This document shows, in pieces, positions 1 to 6,980 of a stretch of DNA of 64,000 bases. The notes beneath the pieces are model-generated. The model saw nothing but the letters and a program-made list of their open reading frames with translations, ran no database searches and had not been told where the DNA came from. The DNA lies in the NCBI RefSeq assembly GCF_900182615.1, contig NZ_FXTE01000010.1:1-64000 (forward strand), given 5' to 3'. Source of the DNA: Ruegeria faecimaris (GTDB lineage Bacteria; Pseudomonadota; Alphaproteobacteria; Rhodobacterales; Rhodobacteraceae). Made by a program: the position numbers and the translations under genes. Numbering within the stretch: the stretch's first letter is position 1; every line of letters starts with the position of its first letter.

Positions 1-132
1 GAACGCGCCGGAGCAATCACCCCCGTCCCCGGTGGCGTCGGCCCCATGACAATCGCATGCCTGCTGGCCAACACCCTGACCGCCGCATGCCGCGCTAACA
101 AACTCCCCGAACCAGAAGGCCTGACGGCTTAA
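1..132 (+). CDS. folD: FolD, 5,10-methylene-THF dehydrogenase/cyclohydrolase (C-terminal end)
   Basis: Only the last 43 codons are in the window; the gene begins upstream. The peptide contains [19 protein letters not shown], the highly conserved C-terminal motif of bifunctional FolD, and ends with TAA. FolD interconverts 5,10-methylene-THF, methenyl-THF and 10-formyl-THF in the cytoplasm. Its place beside methylated-amine genes fits a role in handling C1 units released by demethylation, since dmmD in this window is a folate-type protein. A hairpin and T-run follow directly, so transcription probably ends here. Identification is certain although the protein is truncated by the window edge. Confidence 0.95.
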   Translation, partial: ERAGAITPVPGGVGPMTIACLLANTLTAACRANKLPEPEGLTA

Positions 133-141
133 AACGAGGCC

Positions 142-172
142 GCCGCTGTTCAAACTGCGGCTGTTCTTTTTT
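142..172 (+). terminator. Rho-independent terminator after folD
   Basis: GCCGC at 142-146 pairs with GCGGC at 157-161, with a possible inner GTT/AAC pairing, and a T-rich stretch follows at 166-172. It starts 10 bp after the folD stop codon. The rest of the gap up to 381 shows no gene I can support. Confidence 0.75.
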
Positions 173-381
173 CCGTTCTGATTTAGGTAGGTATTGGCGA
201 CCTTTTAGGTCGTAACTAGTGCATGGTGATCGTATCCATTGGCGTGTCGCCTACCAATTCCCTCCGATCCCCCCTACTACGAGCGTTGTGTGAATCCGGA
301 CCGCCACGCTCAGGCGAGATTGAGTGCCTGCCAAACAGCCCGGCTGCAGCCCATCAGGCACGTCAATTCGCAAGGCCGTCC

Positions 382-1257
382 TCAGAGCGCGAGATAGCCG
401 ATTCCGGCAAACGCGACGACACAACCAAGCCACTGGCTTGGTGACATACGCTCTTTCAAGATTGCCCAGGCAAGGACAACAGTCAGTAGTCCAAAAACCG
501 AAGCCGCGACGGATGCATATTGGGCATTGGGCAACCTACCGGCCGCGACCACACTGAGAATTGCGACCGCATCCAGTAAACCCATTAAGCACAAAAGGGG
601 CAGTGCTTTTGTGCCGGGCCAAATCGACTTGCGAGACGCAAAAGCTATCGCTGCCAGAACCAGAATTGCCGTAAGTCGACCGATTAGAGACACGGTGTAT
701 TCGTCGCTGATCTCTGCCGCGTATTGCCCCAGGGCAAATGCTGCGGCGAACCCGGTTGCGGCCAGCAAAGACAAGACAATGGTTGGGCCACGGGCAGGGT
801 AGGTTGTCTCGGTTTTGTCTGAGCGGGCTGCGACGATGGATACTCCGAGGCCGATCGCAATTACGGCCAACCAGTGCCATGCACTGACAGTCGAGCCGCG
901 CCAAATTGCGACGGTGACGGACAAGACCGGATAGCTGGCAACTAGCGGCGCAACCAATCGCACGGGCCCCCGATGAAAAGCCTCGTACATGCTGAGCCCG
1001 GCCAAGAGGTAAAAAAAACCTGCTGCAATCGCATAAGCCATCGCGTTGCCCGACATGGGGTTGATGTCGCCCCAGGCTGCAACCATCCCGATCTGCAGGA
1101 TGGCACCAAAGAGTAACACAAACATAAGCGAGGCGACCACGCTGACGGACTGGCTGATATAGCGGACCGAGAGATCATGAATGCCCCAGCACAACGCAGC
1201 TAGCAACCCGAGTGCAAGGGCGCTCATGTAAGGGAAGATTGTTGTAGTGTCGACCAT
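382..1257 (-). CDS. EamA/DMT-family membrane transporter
   Basis: A 291-residue polytopic protein with about ten hydrophobic segments and two repeated EamA-like halves. The first begins near residue 12 (LALGLLAALCWGIHDLSVRY) and the second follows a short polar stretch (AARSDKTETTYPARGP) near residue 145. DMT proteins export or import small metabolites across the inner membrane; the substrate cannot be read from sequence. An internal Met at residue 11 (position 1227) is an alternative start. The gene is divergent from the truncated haemoglobin, and the gap holds a 9-bp inverted repeat. One of three EamA genes in the window. Confidence 0.85.
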   Translation of the reverse strand: MVDTTTIFPYMSALALGLLAALCWGIHDLSVRYISQSVSVVASLMFVLLFGAILQIGMVAAWGDINPMSGNAMAYAIAAGFFYLLAGLSMYEAFHRGPVRLVAPLVASYPVLSVTVAIWRGSTVSAWHWLAVIAIGLGVSIVAARSDKTETTYPARGPTIVLSLLAATGFAAAFALGQYAAEISDEYTVSLIGRLTAILVLAAIAFASRKSIWPGTKALPLLCLMGLLDAVAILSVVAAGRLPNAQYASVAASVFGLLTVVLAWAILKERMSPSQWLGCVVAFAGIGYLAL

Positions 1258-1280
1258 ATTGGCATGTGTTCGGTCCCAGA

Positions 1281-1311
1281 TATCAACAGCGCCAAGATGT
1301 CACTGTTGATA
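1281..1311. promoter_or_regulatory. 9-bp inverted repeat in a divergent promoter gap
   Basis: TATCAACAG (1281-1289) and CTGTTGATA (1303-1311) are perfect inverted arms with 13 bp between them, so the half-site centres are 22 bp apart, about two helical turns. Each arm also supplies a TTGATA that could be a -35 box, one pointing to each flanking gene. It looks like an operator for a dimeric regulator; which one is unknown. Confidence 0.5.
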
Positions 1312-1366
1312 AACTAATATTCCTGTTATGCAATAAATTAGGCACTGGAGACCCGGAGAATCCACT

Positions 1367-1801
1367 ATGTCCTCGGCTTTGGATCAACTTGGAGGCGAAG
1401 AGAGCCTGCGCGCGCTTGTCGAACAATTTTATGATCGAATGGAGGCCGATCCGGCTGTGTATTCCTTGCACCGGCTGCATTTTCGGGGTCACGGATTGAA
1501 CCATACAAGGCAAGCACAGTTCGAGTTCCTCAGCGGTTTTTTGGGCGGCCGAGCTTATTACCGGGAACGATTTGGCCACATGGATTTACGGGAAATACAT
1601 GCCCATGTGCCTATTCGCGAGGCCGATGCAGAGCTTTGGCTGGAAACCTTTGACGCCGCTTTGGAAGATTGTGAACTGCGCGGCCCGGCGGTGGATAAGA
1701 TGCGAACCTCCCTGCGACGTGCGGCATTGATGCTTGTTAACGACGTTCCCGACTGGCGCATCGAGGTGGATAGGAAAAAAGGACAAGAAGTCCCAGAATA
1801 G
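1367..1801 (+). CDS. Group II truncated haemoglobin
   Basis: A 144-residue globin of the 2-on-2 type. Evidence is the GG-x-E-x-LRALVEQFYDRM start, the FLSGFLGG turn, the GHMDLREIHAHVPI block carrying the probable proximal haem histidine, and the WLETFDAAL helix with the conserved group II tryptophan. Such proteins bind O2, NO or peroxide and usually serve in redox or nitrosative protection in the cytoplasm. Translation starts at the ATG preceded by CGGAGA. It is divergent from a DMT transporter across an inverted-repeat operator. The sequence after the WRIEV motif is a short charged tail. Confidence 0.9.
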   Translation: MSSALDQLGGEESLRALVEQFYDRMEADPAVYSLHRLHFRGHGLNHTRQAQFEFLSGFLGGRAYYRERFGHMDLREIHAHVPIREADAELWLETFDAALEDCELRGPAVDKMRTSLRRAALMLVNDVPDWRIEVDRKKGQEVPE

Positions 1802-2232
1802 GCTATTTGCAGGGTCTCGAAATCAGTCGTCAAACAACCAACCGTTCAGATTAGATGAAGCGGTCTTAAGTATTGAACGTCATAGAGATTTGCTCGATCG
1901 CGATATCGTCGTTTAGGTGTCATCTTTTGCACAGCACCCTTAGCCCATGCCCTGATTGACTGCTTTTCGGCCGCAAGCCAGGGATGGTTCCGATTTCCCA
2001 GACAACCAAGGGGCTGCCCAAAGCAGCTGTGCAATGCGGGGATTGGGTTCCCGTCTTAAAGGCGCACAATTTCAACGGAATCCCCGTTTGACGATATGTG
2101 TGCAAAAGACGCGCCGCGATCTTCGCCCGGCGCGTGTTGACTGAAAAAACATCCCGGCGTGATCGTTGTTGGTTAATGAACAACAAGGCCGCGGCACAGG
2201 CCGCAACCTCGATGTCTTCCAGTTTTACCGGA
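1802..2232. other. Convergent intergenic gap without a supported gene
   Basis: About 430 bp between the haemoglobin stop and the gmaS stop. Short open frames exist on both strands but have no ribosome site, no recognisable motif and ordinary shadow composition. The only structure I can support is the terminator-like hairpin at 2110-2134. Confidence 0.5.
2101..2134 (-). terminator. Terminator downstream of gmaS
   Basis: CGCGCCG (2110-2116) and CGGCGCG (2128-2134) form a perfect 7-bp GC stem with an 11-nt loop. Read on the minus strand the stem is followed by TCTTTTGCA. It lies about 100 bp past the gmaS stop codon and would end the amt-mgs-gmaS transcript. Confidence 0.55.
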
Positions 2233-3561
2233 TCAGATATCCAGCGTGTTTTCCTTTTCCCAGCGCGAGAAATGCGACACGAAGGAATTCCACTCCTGAT
2301 GCTTCATCTTCAGGAAAGCAGACGAGAATTCGGCGCCCATCATGCCCTTCAGGTCTTTGTCTTTGTCGTATTCGCGCAGTGCATCAAGCATGTTCAACGG
2401 CAACTTTGGTGCTCCGCGCACTTTATGGCCTTCGGCATACATATCGATATCCCAGCGCTTGCCAGGGTCTGCTTTGGATCGGATACCTGACAGTCCAGCC
2501 GCAATGATCACGGCCTGAAGCAGGTAGGGGTTGGTTGCTCCGTCCGGCAGACGCAATTCAAACCGCCCGGGGCCGGGCACACGCACCATGTGAGTCCGGT
2601 TGTTGCCCGTCCATGTCACGGTGTTGGGCGCCCATGTTGCACCCGACATCGTCCGCGGCGCGTTGATGCGTTTGTAGCTGTTCACCGTGGGGTTGGTGAT
2701 CGCGGCCAGTGCTGACGCGTGCTTCATGATGCCACCGAGGAAGTGCTTGCCACGCTCTCCCAGACCAACCTCACCGGTCGGGCCGTCGCCCTCGCCTGCA
2801 AACACGTTGGTCTTGGCCGCATCGCCTGGCGCATCCCAGACCGAGATATGCGCATGACAGCCATTACCGGTCAGGCCTTCCACCGGTTTCGGCATGAATG
2901 TCGCACGCAGCCCATGTTTTTCAGCAACCGATTTGGTCATGAACTTGAAGAAAGAGTGTTTATCAGCAGTGCGCAGAACGTCGTCAAATTCCCAATTCAT
3001 CTCGAACTGGCCGTTGGCGTCCTCGTGGTCGTTCTGATAAGGTCCCCAGCCCAGTTCCAGCATGTAGTCACAGATTTCACGCACGACATCATACCGGCGC
3101 ATCACGGCCTGTTGGTCATAGCAAGGCTTTTCAGCTGTATCGAAAGGATCGCTAATCTGTTCTCCGTCCGGCGTCATCAGGAAGAACTCGGCTTCGATAC
3201 CGGTTTTGACATGCATTCCTTCGCTTGCAGCTTCGTCGATCAGGCGGCGCAATACATTACGAGGGGCTTGCGCGACATCGCTGCCTTCCATAACGCAGTT
3301 GCCAGCAACCCAAGCCACTTCGGGCTTCCAGGGCAGCTGAATGACCGATGATGGGTCTGGAACTGCCAGCATGTCAGGATGAGCCGGTGTCATATCCAGC
3401 CAGGTGGCGAACCCGGCAAAGCCTGCACCATCTTGCTGCATGTCGGCAATCGCCTGCGCAGGAACCAGTTTAGCCCTCTGTCCACCGAACAGGTCGGTGA
3501 ACGAGATCATGAAGTATTTGACGCCTTTTTCTTTTGCGAAAGCTGCGAGATCTGTCGTCAC
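2233..3561 (-). CDS. gmaS: Gamma-glutamylmethylamide synthetase, glutamine-synthetase fold
   Basis: A 442-residue glutamine synthetase-like ligase that joins glutamate and monomethylamine with ATP to give gamma-glutamylmethylamide, the entry step of the N-methylglutamate pathway. Visible family elements are the beta-grasp start (VKYFMISFTDLFGGQRAK), the GIEAEFFL metal-binding strand near residue 130, NGQFEMNWEF, GNGCHAHISVW and a VPGPGRFELRLPDGATNPYL substrate loop. The protein family alone could be called GlnT, a glutamine synthetase relative. The call rests on the adjacent mgsABC genes and the dmm operon. It is the last gene of the minus-strand operon but is separated from mgsC by a terminator-like hairpin, so its level may be set independently. 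Confidence 0.9.
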   Translation of the reverse strand: MTTDLAAFAKEKGVKYFMISFTDLFGGQRAKLVPAQAIADMQQDGAGFAGFATWLDMTPAHPDMLAVPDPSSVIQLPWKPEVAWVAGNCVMEGSDVAQAPRNVLRRLIDEAASEGMHVKTGIEAEFFLMTPDGEQISDPFDTAEKPCYDQQAVMRRYDVVREICDYMLELGWGPYQNDHEDANGQFEMNWEFDDVLRTADKHSFFKFMTKSVAEKHGLRATFMPKPVEGLTGNGCHAHISVWDAPGDAAKTNVFAGEGDGPTGEVGLGERGKHFLGGIMKHASALAAITNPTVNSYKRINAPRTMSGATWAPNTVTWTGNNRTHMVRVPGPGRFELRLPDGATNPYLLQAVIIAAGLSGIRSKADPGKRWDIDMYAEGHKVRGAPKLPLNMLDALREYDKDKDLKGMMGAEFSSAFLKMKHQEWNSFVSHFSRWEKENTLDI

Positions 3562-3602
3562 GATTGCTTTCCTTTCCCTGTTGAATTCTAGTTTTTCAAA
3601 GC

Positions 3603-3631
3603 AAAAACGCGGCCCCCATCAGGGAGCCGCG
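3603..3631 (-). terminator. Terminator or attenuator between mgsC and gmaS
   Basis: On the minus strand, CGCGGC (3631-3626) pairs with GCCGCG (3613-3608), extended by a GGG/CCC inner stem and a 4-nt loop, then a run of five T (3607-3603). It sits inside the 80-bp gap between the mgsC stop and the gmaS start. It has every feature of an intrinsic terminator yet lies inside what should be one pathway operon. Confidence 0.75.
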
Positions 3632-3641
3632 CAGCATCGGT

Positions 3642-4979
3642 TCAGAACCCTTCCTTGCCCGGGTACCAACTGGTGCCCGCCAAGGGGACACGCGCCATGG
3701 CGGCCGCCTCCATTGTCAGGGCACACAGGTCTTCAGGTTCGAGATTGTGCAGGTGATTGTGGCCACATGCACGCGCGATGGTTTGGGCCTCAAGCGCCAT
3801 CACCTTCAAGTAGTTGCGCAGCCTGCGACCCGCAGCAACCGGGTCAAGACGCGCAGCCAGGTCGGGGTCTTGCGTGGTGATCCCTGCCGGGTCCTGACCT
3901 TCGTGCCAATCGTCATAAGCGCCAGTGGTTGTGCCCAGCTTCTGGTATTCGGATTCCCATTTGGGATCGTTGTCCCCAAGGGCCACCAGAGCAGCCGTGC
4001 CAATGGCAACTGCATCTGCACCCAGTGCCAATGCCTTGGCCACATCGGCCCCGGTGCGAATGCCGCCTGAGATGACCAACTGAACCTCACGATGTACGCC
4101 CAGATCCTGCAATGCCTGAACGGCAGGGCGGATGCATGACAGTGTTGGCAACCCGACATGTTCAATGAATACGTCCTGCGTCGCAGCGGTGCCGCCCTGC
4201 ATGCCATCCATGACGACAACGTCCGCCCCGGCTTTCACTGCCAATGCAGTGTCGTAGTAGGGGCGCGTGGCGCCAACTTTCACATAGATAGGCACTTGCC
4301 AATCAGTGATTTCCCGAAGTTCGAGGATCTTGATCTCAAGGTCGTCCGGCCCTGTCCAGTCTGGATGGCGGCAAGCGGACCGTTGGTCAATGCCTTTGGG
4401 CAGGGTCCGCATCTCGGCCACACGGTCACTGATCTTTTGACCCAACAACATGCCGCCCCCGCCGGGTTTGGCGCCTTGGCCAACCACAATCTCAATCGCA
4501 TCAGCCTTACGCAGATCGTTGGGATTCATGCCATAGCGTGAGGGCAGGTATTGATACACCAGCTTGGTTGAGTGGCCACGTTCCTCGGGCGTCATGCCTC
4601 CATCACCGGTGGTGGTTGACGTGCCCGCTGCGGATGCGCCGCGGCCCAGAGCTTCTTTCGCCGGACCGGACAACGCGCCAAAGCTCATACCCGCAATGGT
4701 GATCGGGATATCCAGCTCGATCGGCTTTTTGGCAAAGCGCGTGCCCAACGTTACTGAGGTATCGCAACGTTCCCGATAGCCTTCCAACGGATAGCGCGAC
4801 ACCGACGCACCCAGAAAGAGTAGATCGTCGAAATGAGGAACTTTCCGTTTGGCGCCACCGCCACGAATGTCATAGATACCTGTCGCAGCGGCGCGACGGA
4901 TCTCAGCATTGATCGGATTGGTAAATGTCGCCGACTGAATCGGCAGGGTGCGGGGGATCTGATCGTCCATATCTTTCAT
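3642..4979 (-). CDS. mgsC: N-methylglutamate synthase subunit MgsC, FMN-binding glutamate-synthase domain
   Basis: A 445-residue protein matching the FMN/central-barrel domain of glutamate synthase (also called GlxD). Visible blocks are GMSFGALSGPAKEALGRGA, GDGGMTPEER, GAKPGGGGMLLGQK, a VKVGA strand, VVMDGMQGGTAATQ and the phosphate-binding GGIRTGADVAKALALGADAV. A later cluster C-I-R-P and CGHNHLHN could supply iron-sulfur or structural cysteines. With MgsA and MgsB it transfers the methylamine group of gamma-glutamylmethylamide to 2-oxoglutarate, giving N-methylglutamate. It starts 11 bp after mgsB, which places it firmly in the same transcript. Assignment to mgs rather than glx rests on the gmaS and dmm neighbours. 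Confidence 0.92.
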   Translation of the reverse strand: MKDMDDQIPRTLPIQSATFTNPINAEIRRAAATGIYDIRGGGAKRKVPHFDDLLFLGASVSRYPLEGYRERCDTSVTLGTRFAKKPIELDIPITIAGMSFGALSGPAKEALGRGASAAGTSTTTGDGGMTPEERGHSTKLVYQYLPSRYGMNPNDLRKADAIEIVVGQGAKPGGGGMLLGQKISDRVAEMRTLPKGIDQRSACRHPDWTGPDDLEIKILELREITDWQVPIYVKVGATRPYYDTALAVKAGADVVVMDGMQGGTAATQDVFIEHVGLPTLSCIRPAVQALQDLGVHREVQLVISGGIRTGADVAKALALGADAVAIGTAALVALGDNDPKWESEYQKLGTTTGAYDDWHEGQDPAGITTQDPDLAARLDPVAAGRRLRNYLKVMALEAQTIARACGHNHLHNLEPEDLCALTMEAAAMARVPLAGTSWYPGKEGF

Positions 4980-4990
4980 ACCCTTCTTCC

Positions 4991-5674
4991 TCAGTAAGCT
5001 GCGGAATTGTCGATGTCGAAATTGTAAAGCTGACGAGCCGAGCCATAGCGTTTGAACTCTTCCGGCTTGGCGTCGCTGCCAGCGCGGTCCAGCAGATCCC
5101 TCAGAATATCCAGATGCTCAGGGCGCATTTCTTTCTCGATGCAATCAGCACCGAGGCTTTTGACCGAACCACGCACGAACAGCCGTGCCTCGTAGAGTGA
5201 GTCCCCCAGCGCATCGCCCGCATCTCCGCAGACGACCAGATTTCCTGCCTGTGCCATGAAGGCGGACATGTGCCCGATATTGCCATGCACCACGATGTCG
5301 ATACCTTTCATCGAAATACCGCAGCGCGAGCTTGCGTTGCCCTTGATGACCAGCAACCCACCATGGCCTGTGGCCCCGGCATACTGGCTGGCGTCGCCAT
5401 CGACGATGACCTGGCCGGACATCATATTCTCAGCCACACCCGGACCAACTGAGCCTTGAACCTTGATGGTCGCCTGTTGGTTCATGCCGGCACAATAGTA
5501 TCCGGTAGACCCCTTGACCGTCACTTCGATCGGCGCGTCCAGTCCGACAGCAATCGCATGGCTGCCTTTTGGATTTACAATTTCCCAGCTGGTTTGGTTG
5601 GTCTCGGCGTTTTGCGCCTGCAGGGACGAGTTCAATCCACGCAGTCCGTCTGCCTCTAAATCATAGGTCTGCAT
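4991..5674 (-). CDS. mgsB: N-methylglutamate synthase subunit MgsB, GXGXG beta-helix domain
   Basis: I place the start at the Met of MQTYDLEADG, one base after the mgsA stop; this gives 227 residues. A longer frame to 5767 only reads back through mgsA. The protein is a right-handed beta-helix like the C-terminal GltB domain. It shows repeated glycine turns such as GSVGPGVAENM, GDASQYAGATGHGG, GNASSRCGISMKG, GNIGHMSAFMAQAG and GDAGDALGDSLYEA. This domain supports the catalytic barrel encoded by mgsC. The near-zero spacing to both neighbours implies translational coupling of the three synthase subunits. Confidence 0.92.
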   Translation of the reverse strand: MQTYDLEADGLRGLNSSLQAQNAETNQTSWEIVNPKGSHAIAVGLDAPIEVTVKGSTGYYCAGMNQQATIKVQGSVGPGVAENMMSGQVIVDGDASQYAGATGHGGLLVIKGNASSRCGISMKGIDIVVHGNIGHMSAFMAQAGNLVVCGDAGDALGDSLYEARLFVRGSVKSLGADCIEKEMRPEHLDILRDLLDRAGSDAKPEEFKRYGSARQLYNFDIDNSAAY

Positions 5675-5675
5675 T

Positions 5676-6605
5676 TCAGGCGGCCTTTTCGTGAGTTGTG
5701 GGACTGTCGTTGTGCGACCAGAAATAAACGGTGGCTGGTTCAGGTTCCCAAACTCGGGCGTCTTCAATGCCCGGCAGGTTCACCAAGGCGCGGTATTCGC
5801 TGCCAAAGGCAACATATTGATCCGTTTCTGCCATCACTGCAGGCTTGCAAGCGATTGGGTCACGTACGACGCCAAACCCGTCTTTGGTCCCTACTACAAA
5901 GGTGAAAAACCCGTCCAGATCATCAATGCTGGATTCCAGAGCTTCCCCTAAAGTGGCGCCATTCATCATTTTCCAGGTCAGGTATGCGGCACCAACTTCG
6001 GTGTCGTTCTCTGTCTGGATGGTAACGCCTTCGCGGCGCAACTTGCGGCGCAACGAGTTGTGGTTGGACAGGGATCCGTTGTGAACCAGACATTGATCGG
6101 ACCCCGTGTTGAACGGATGTGCGCCCATTGTTGTCACGGCGGATTCCGTCGCCATGCGTGTGTGTCCAATGCCATGAGTGCCGCTCATGCCGCTGAGGCT
6201 GAAGCGGTCTGCAACATCCTTGGGCAGGCCAACTTCCTTGTAGATTTCGAGGCTTTCGCCACGACTCATGATACGAACCGTCGGCCGGATTTCAGCCAGC
6301 GCGGCGCGCGCGGCTTCGAACTGACGGGCGGGAATTTCCAAGACGGCATGTGTATCATTGTCTGCCTGACCAACCGTCACGCCAAGACTTTTGCCTAGCT
6401 CATCAGCCAAGTCGACGAAGTCCGTTTCGGGGTTGGGGGACTGAACTGTAATCTTGGTTTTGCCATCGGACTCAGAGCCGTAGATTGCAATACCGGCACT
6501 ATCGGGGCCACGATCTGTCATCGTGATCAGCATGTCTGTCAGCATATTGCCCAGTTGGGGCGCAAGAGACTGGTCTTTGAGGAATAATCCAACAATTCCG
6601 CACAT
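5676..6605 (-). CDS. mgsA: N-methylglutamate synthase subunit MgsA, class II glutamine-amidotransferase domain
   Basis: A 309-residue Ntn-hydrolase-type amidotransferase. It begins MCGIVGLF, so Cys2 becomes the N-terminal nucleophile after Met removal. Further hallmarks are MTDRGPDSAGIAIYG, GIGHTRMATESAVTTMGAHPF and LVHNGSLSNHNSLRRKL. In this complex the enzyme would release methylamine from gamma-glutamylmethylamide rather than ammonia from glutamine. It is the first synthase gene, downstream of amt and a small membrane-protein gene. A strong stem-loop precedes it at 6701-6736, which may lower read-through from amt. Confidence 0.92.
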   Translation of the reverse strand: MCGIVGLFLKDQSLAPQLGNMLTDMLITMTDRGPDSAGIAIYGSESDGKTKITVQSPNPETDFVDLADELGKSLGVTVGQADNDTHAVLEIPARQFEAARAALAEIRPTVRIMSRGESLEIYKEVGLPKDVADRFSLSGMSGTHGIGHTRMATESAVTTMGAHPFNTGSDQCLVHNGSLSNHNSLRRKLRREGVTIQTENDTEVGAAYLTWKMMNGATLGEALESSIDDLDGFFTFVVGTKDGFGVVRDPIACKPAVMAETDQYVAFGSEYRALVNLPGIEDARVWEPEPATVYFWSHNDSPTTHEKAA

Positions 6606-6700
6606 GGCTGGCAGATCTCCTTATGTGTTTCATTATGATTCGACGGTACCAACAAATCAGTGGGACATCAATAATCATAGGAAAGTTTTTTTCCTAAGAG

Positions 6701-6736
6701 GCAATGGGCGCGACCTGTGTTTTTCGCGCCCATTGC
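6701..6736 (-). other. 13-bp perfect stem-loop in the amt-mgs intercistronic gap
   Basis: GCAATGGGCGCGA (6701-6713) and TCGCGCCCATTGC (6724-6736) are perfect complements with a 10-nt loop. On the minus strand no T-run follows; instead a second A/T palindrome (AGGAAAAAAACTTTCCT) lies at about 6679-6695. It therefore looks like an RNA-stability or pausing element between the amt pair and mgsABC rather than a standard terminator. Confidence 0.6.
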
Positions 6737-6753
6737 AAGCATTCAAGGCTGGA

Positions 6754-6969
6754 TCAATATCGCTCCAACTGTGCTTTCACCTTTTCTTCGTCACCGGTAT
6801 GGCGCGCCTTTTCCAGGTGCTCAGCTTCGCGGACGAATTGGATGCGATGCCAGCCAACCCAGAAGACGACACCAATGATGACCATTAGAACTTCGTAACC
6901 TTGGAAGGGATAGACCGGCCCGACTTCGGCCAGATCCACGGCCCAGTTTGTATAACCATTCGTAGACAT
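6754..6969 (-). CDS. Small single-pass membrane protein between amt and mgsA
   Basis: A 71-residue protein with one hydrophobic helix (VLMVIIGVVFWVGWH, about residues 28-42) and a charged C-terminal helix (REAEHLEKARHTGDEEKVKAQLERY). I do not recognise a named family. It begins 11 bp after the amt stop, so it is co-transcribed with amt and lies upstream of the N-methylglutamate synthase genes. Position and shape suggest an accessory of the transporter, but this is inference. As I recall, an uncharacterised gene sits at the same place in the Ruegeria pomeroyi cluster. Confidence 0.75.
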   Translation of the reverse strand: MSTNGYTNWAVDLAEVGPVYPFQGYEVLMVIIGVVFWVGWHRIQFVREAEHLEKARHTGDEEKVKAQLERY

Positions 6970-6980
6970 ATCTTACTCCC

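Noticed and set aside
1281-1311. FNR/DNR-type site upstream of the haemoglobin
   Set aside because: The half-sites are in the wrong order (ATCAA then TTGAT, far apart); the FNR box is TTGAT-N4-ATCAA.
2233-3561. Plain glutamine synthetase (GlnT)
   Set aside because: The fold is the same, but mgsABC, amt and dmmDABC neighbours make gamma-glutamylmethylamide synthetase much more likely.
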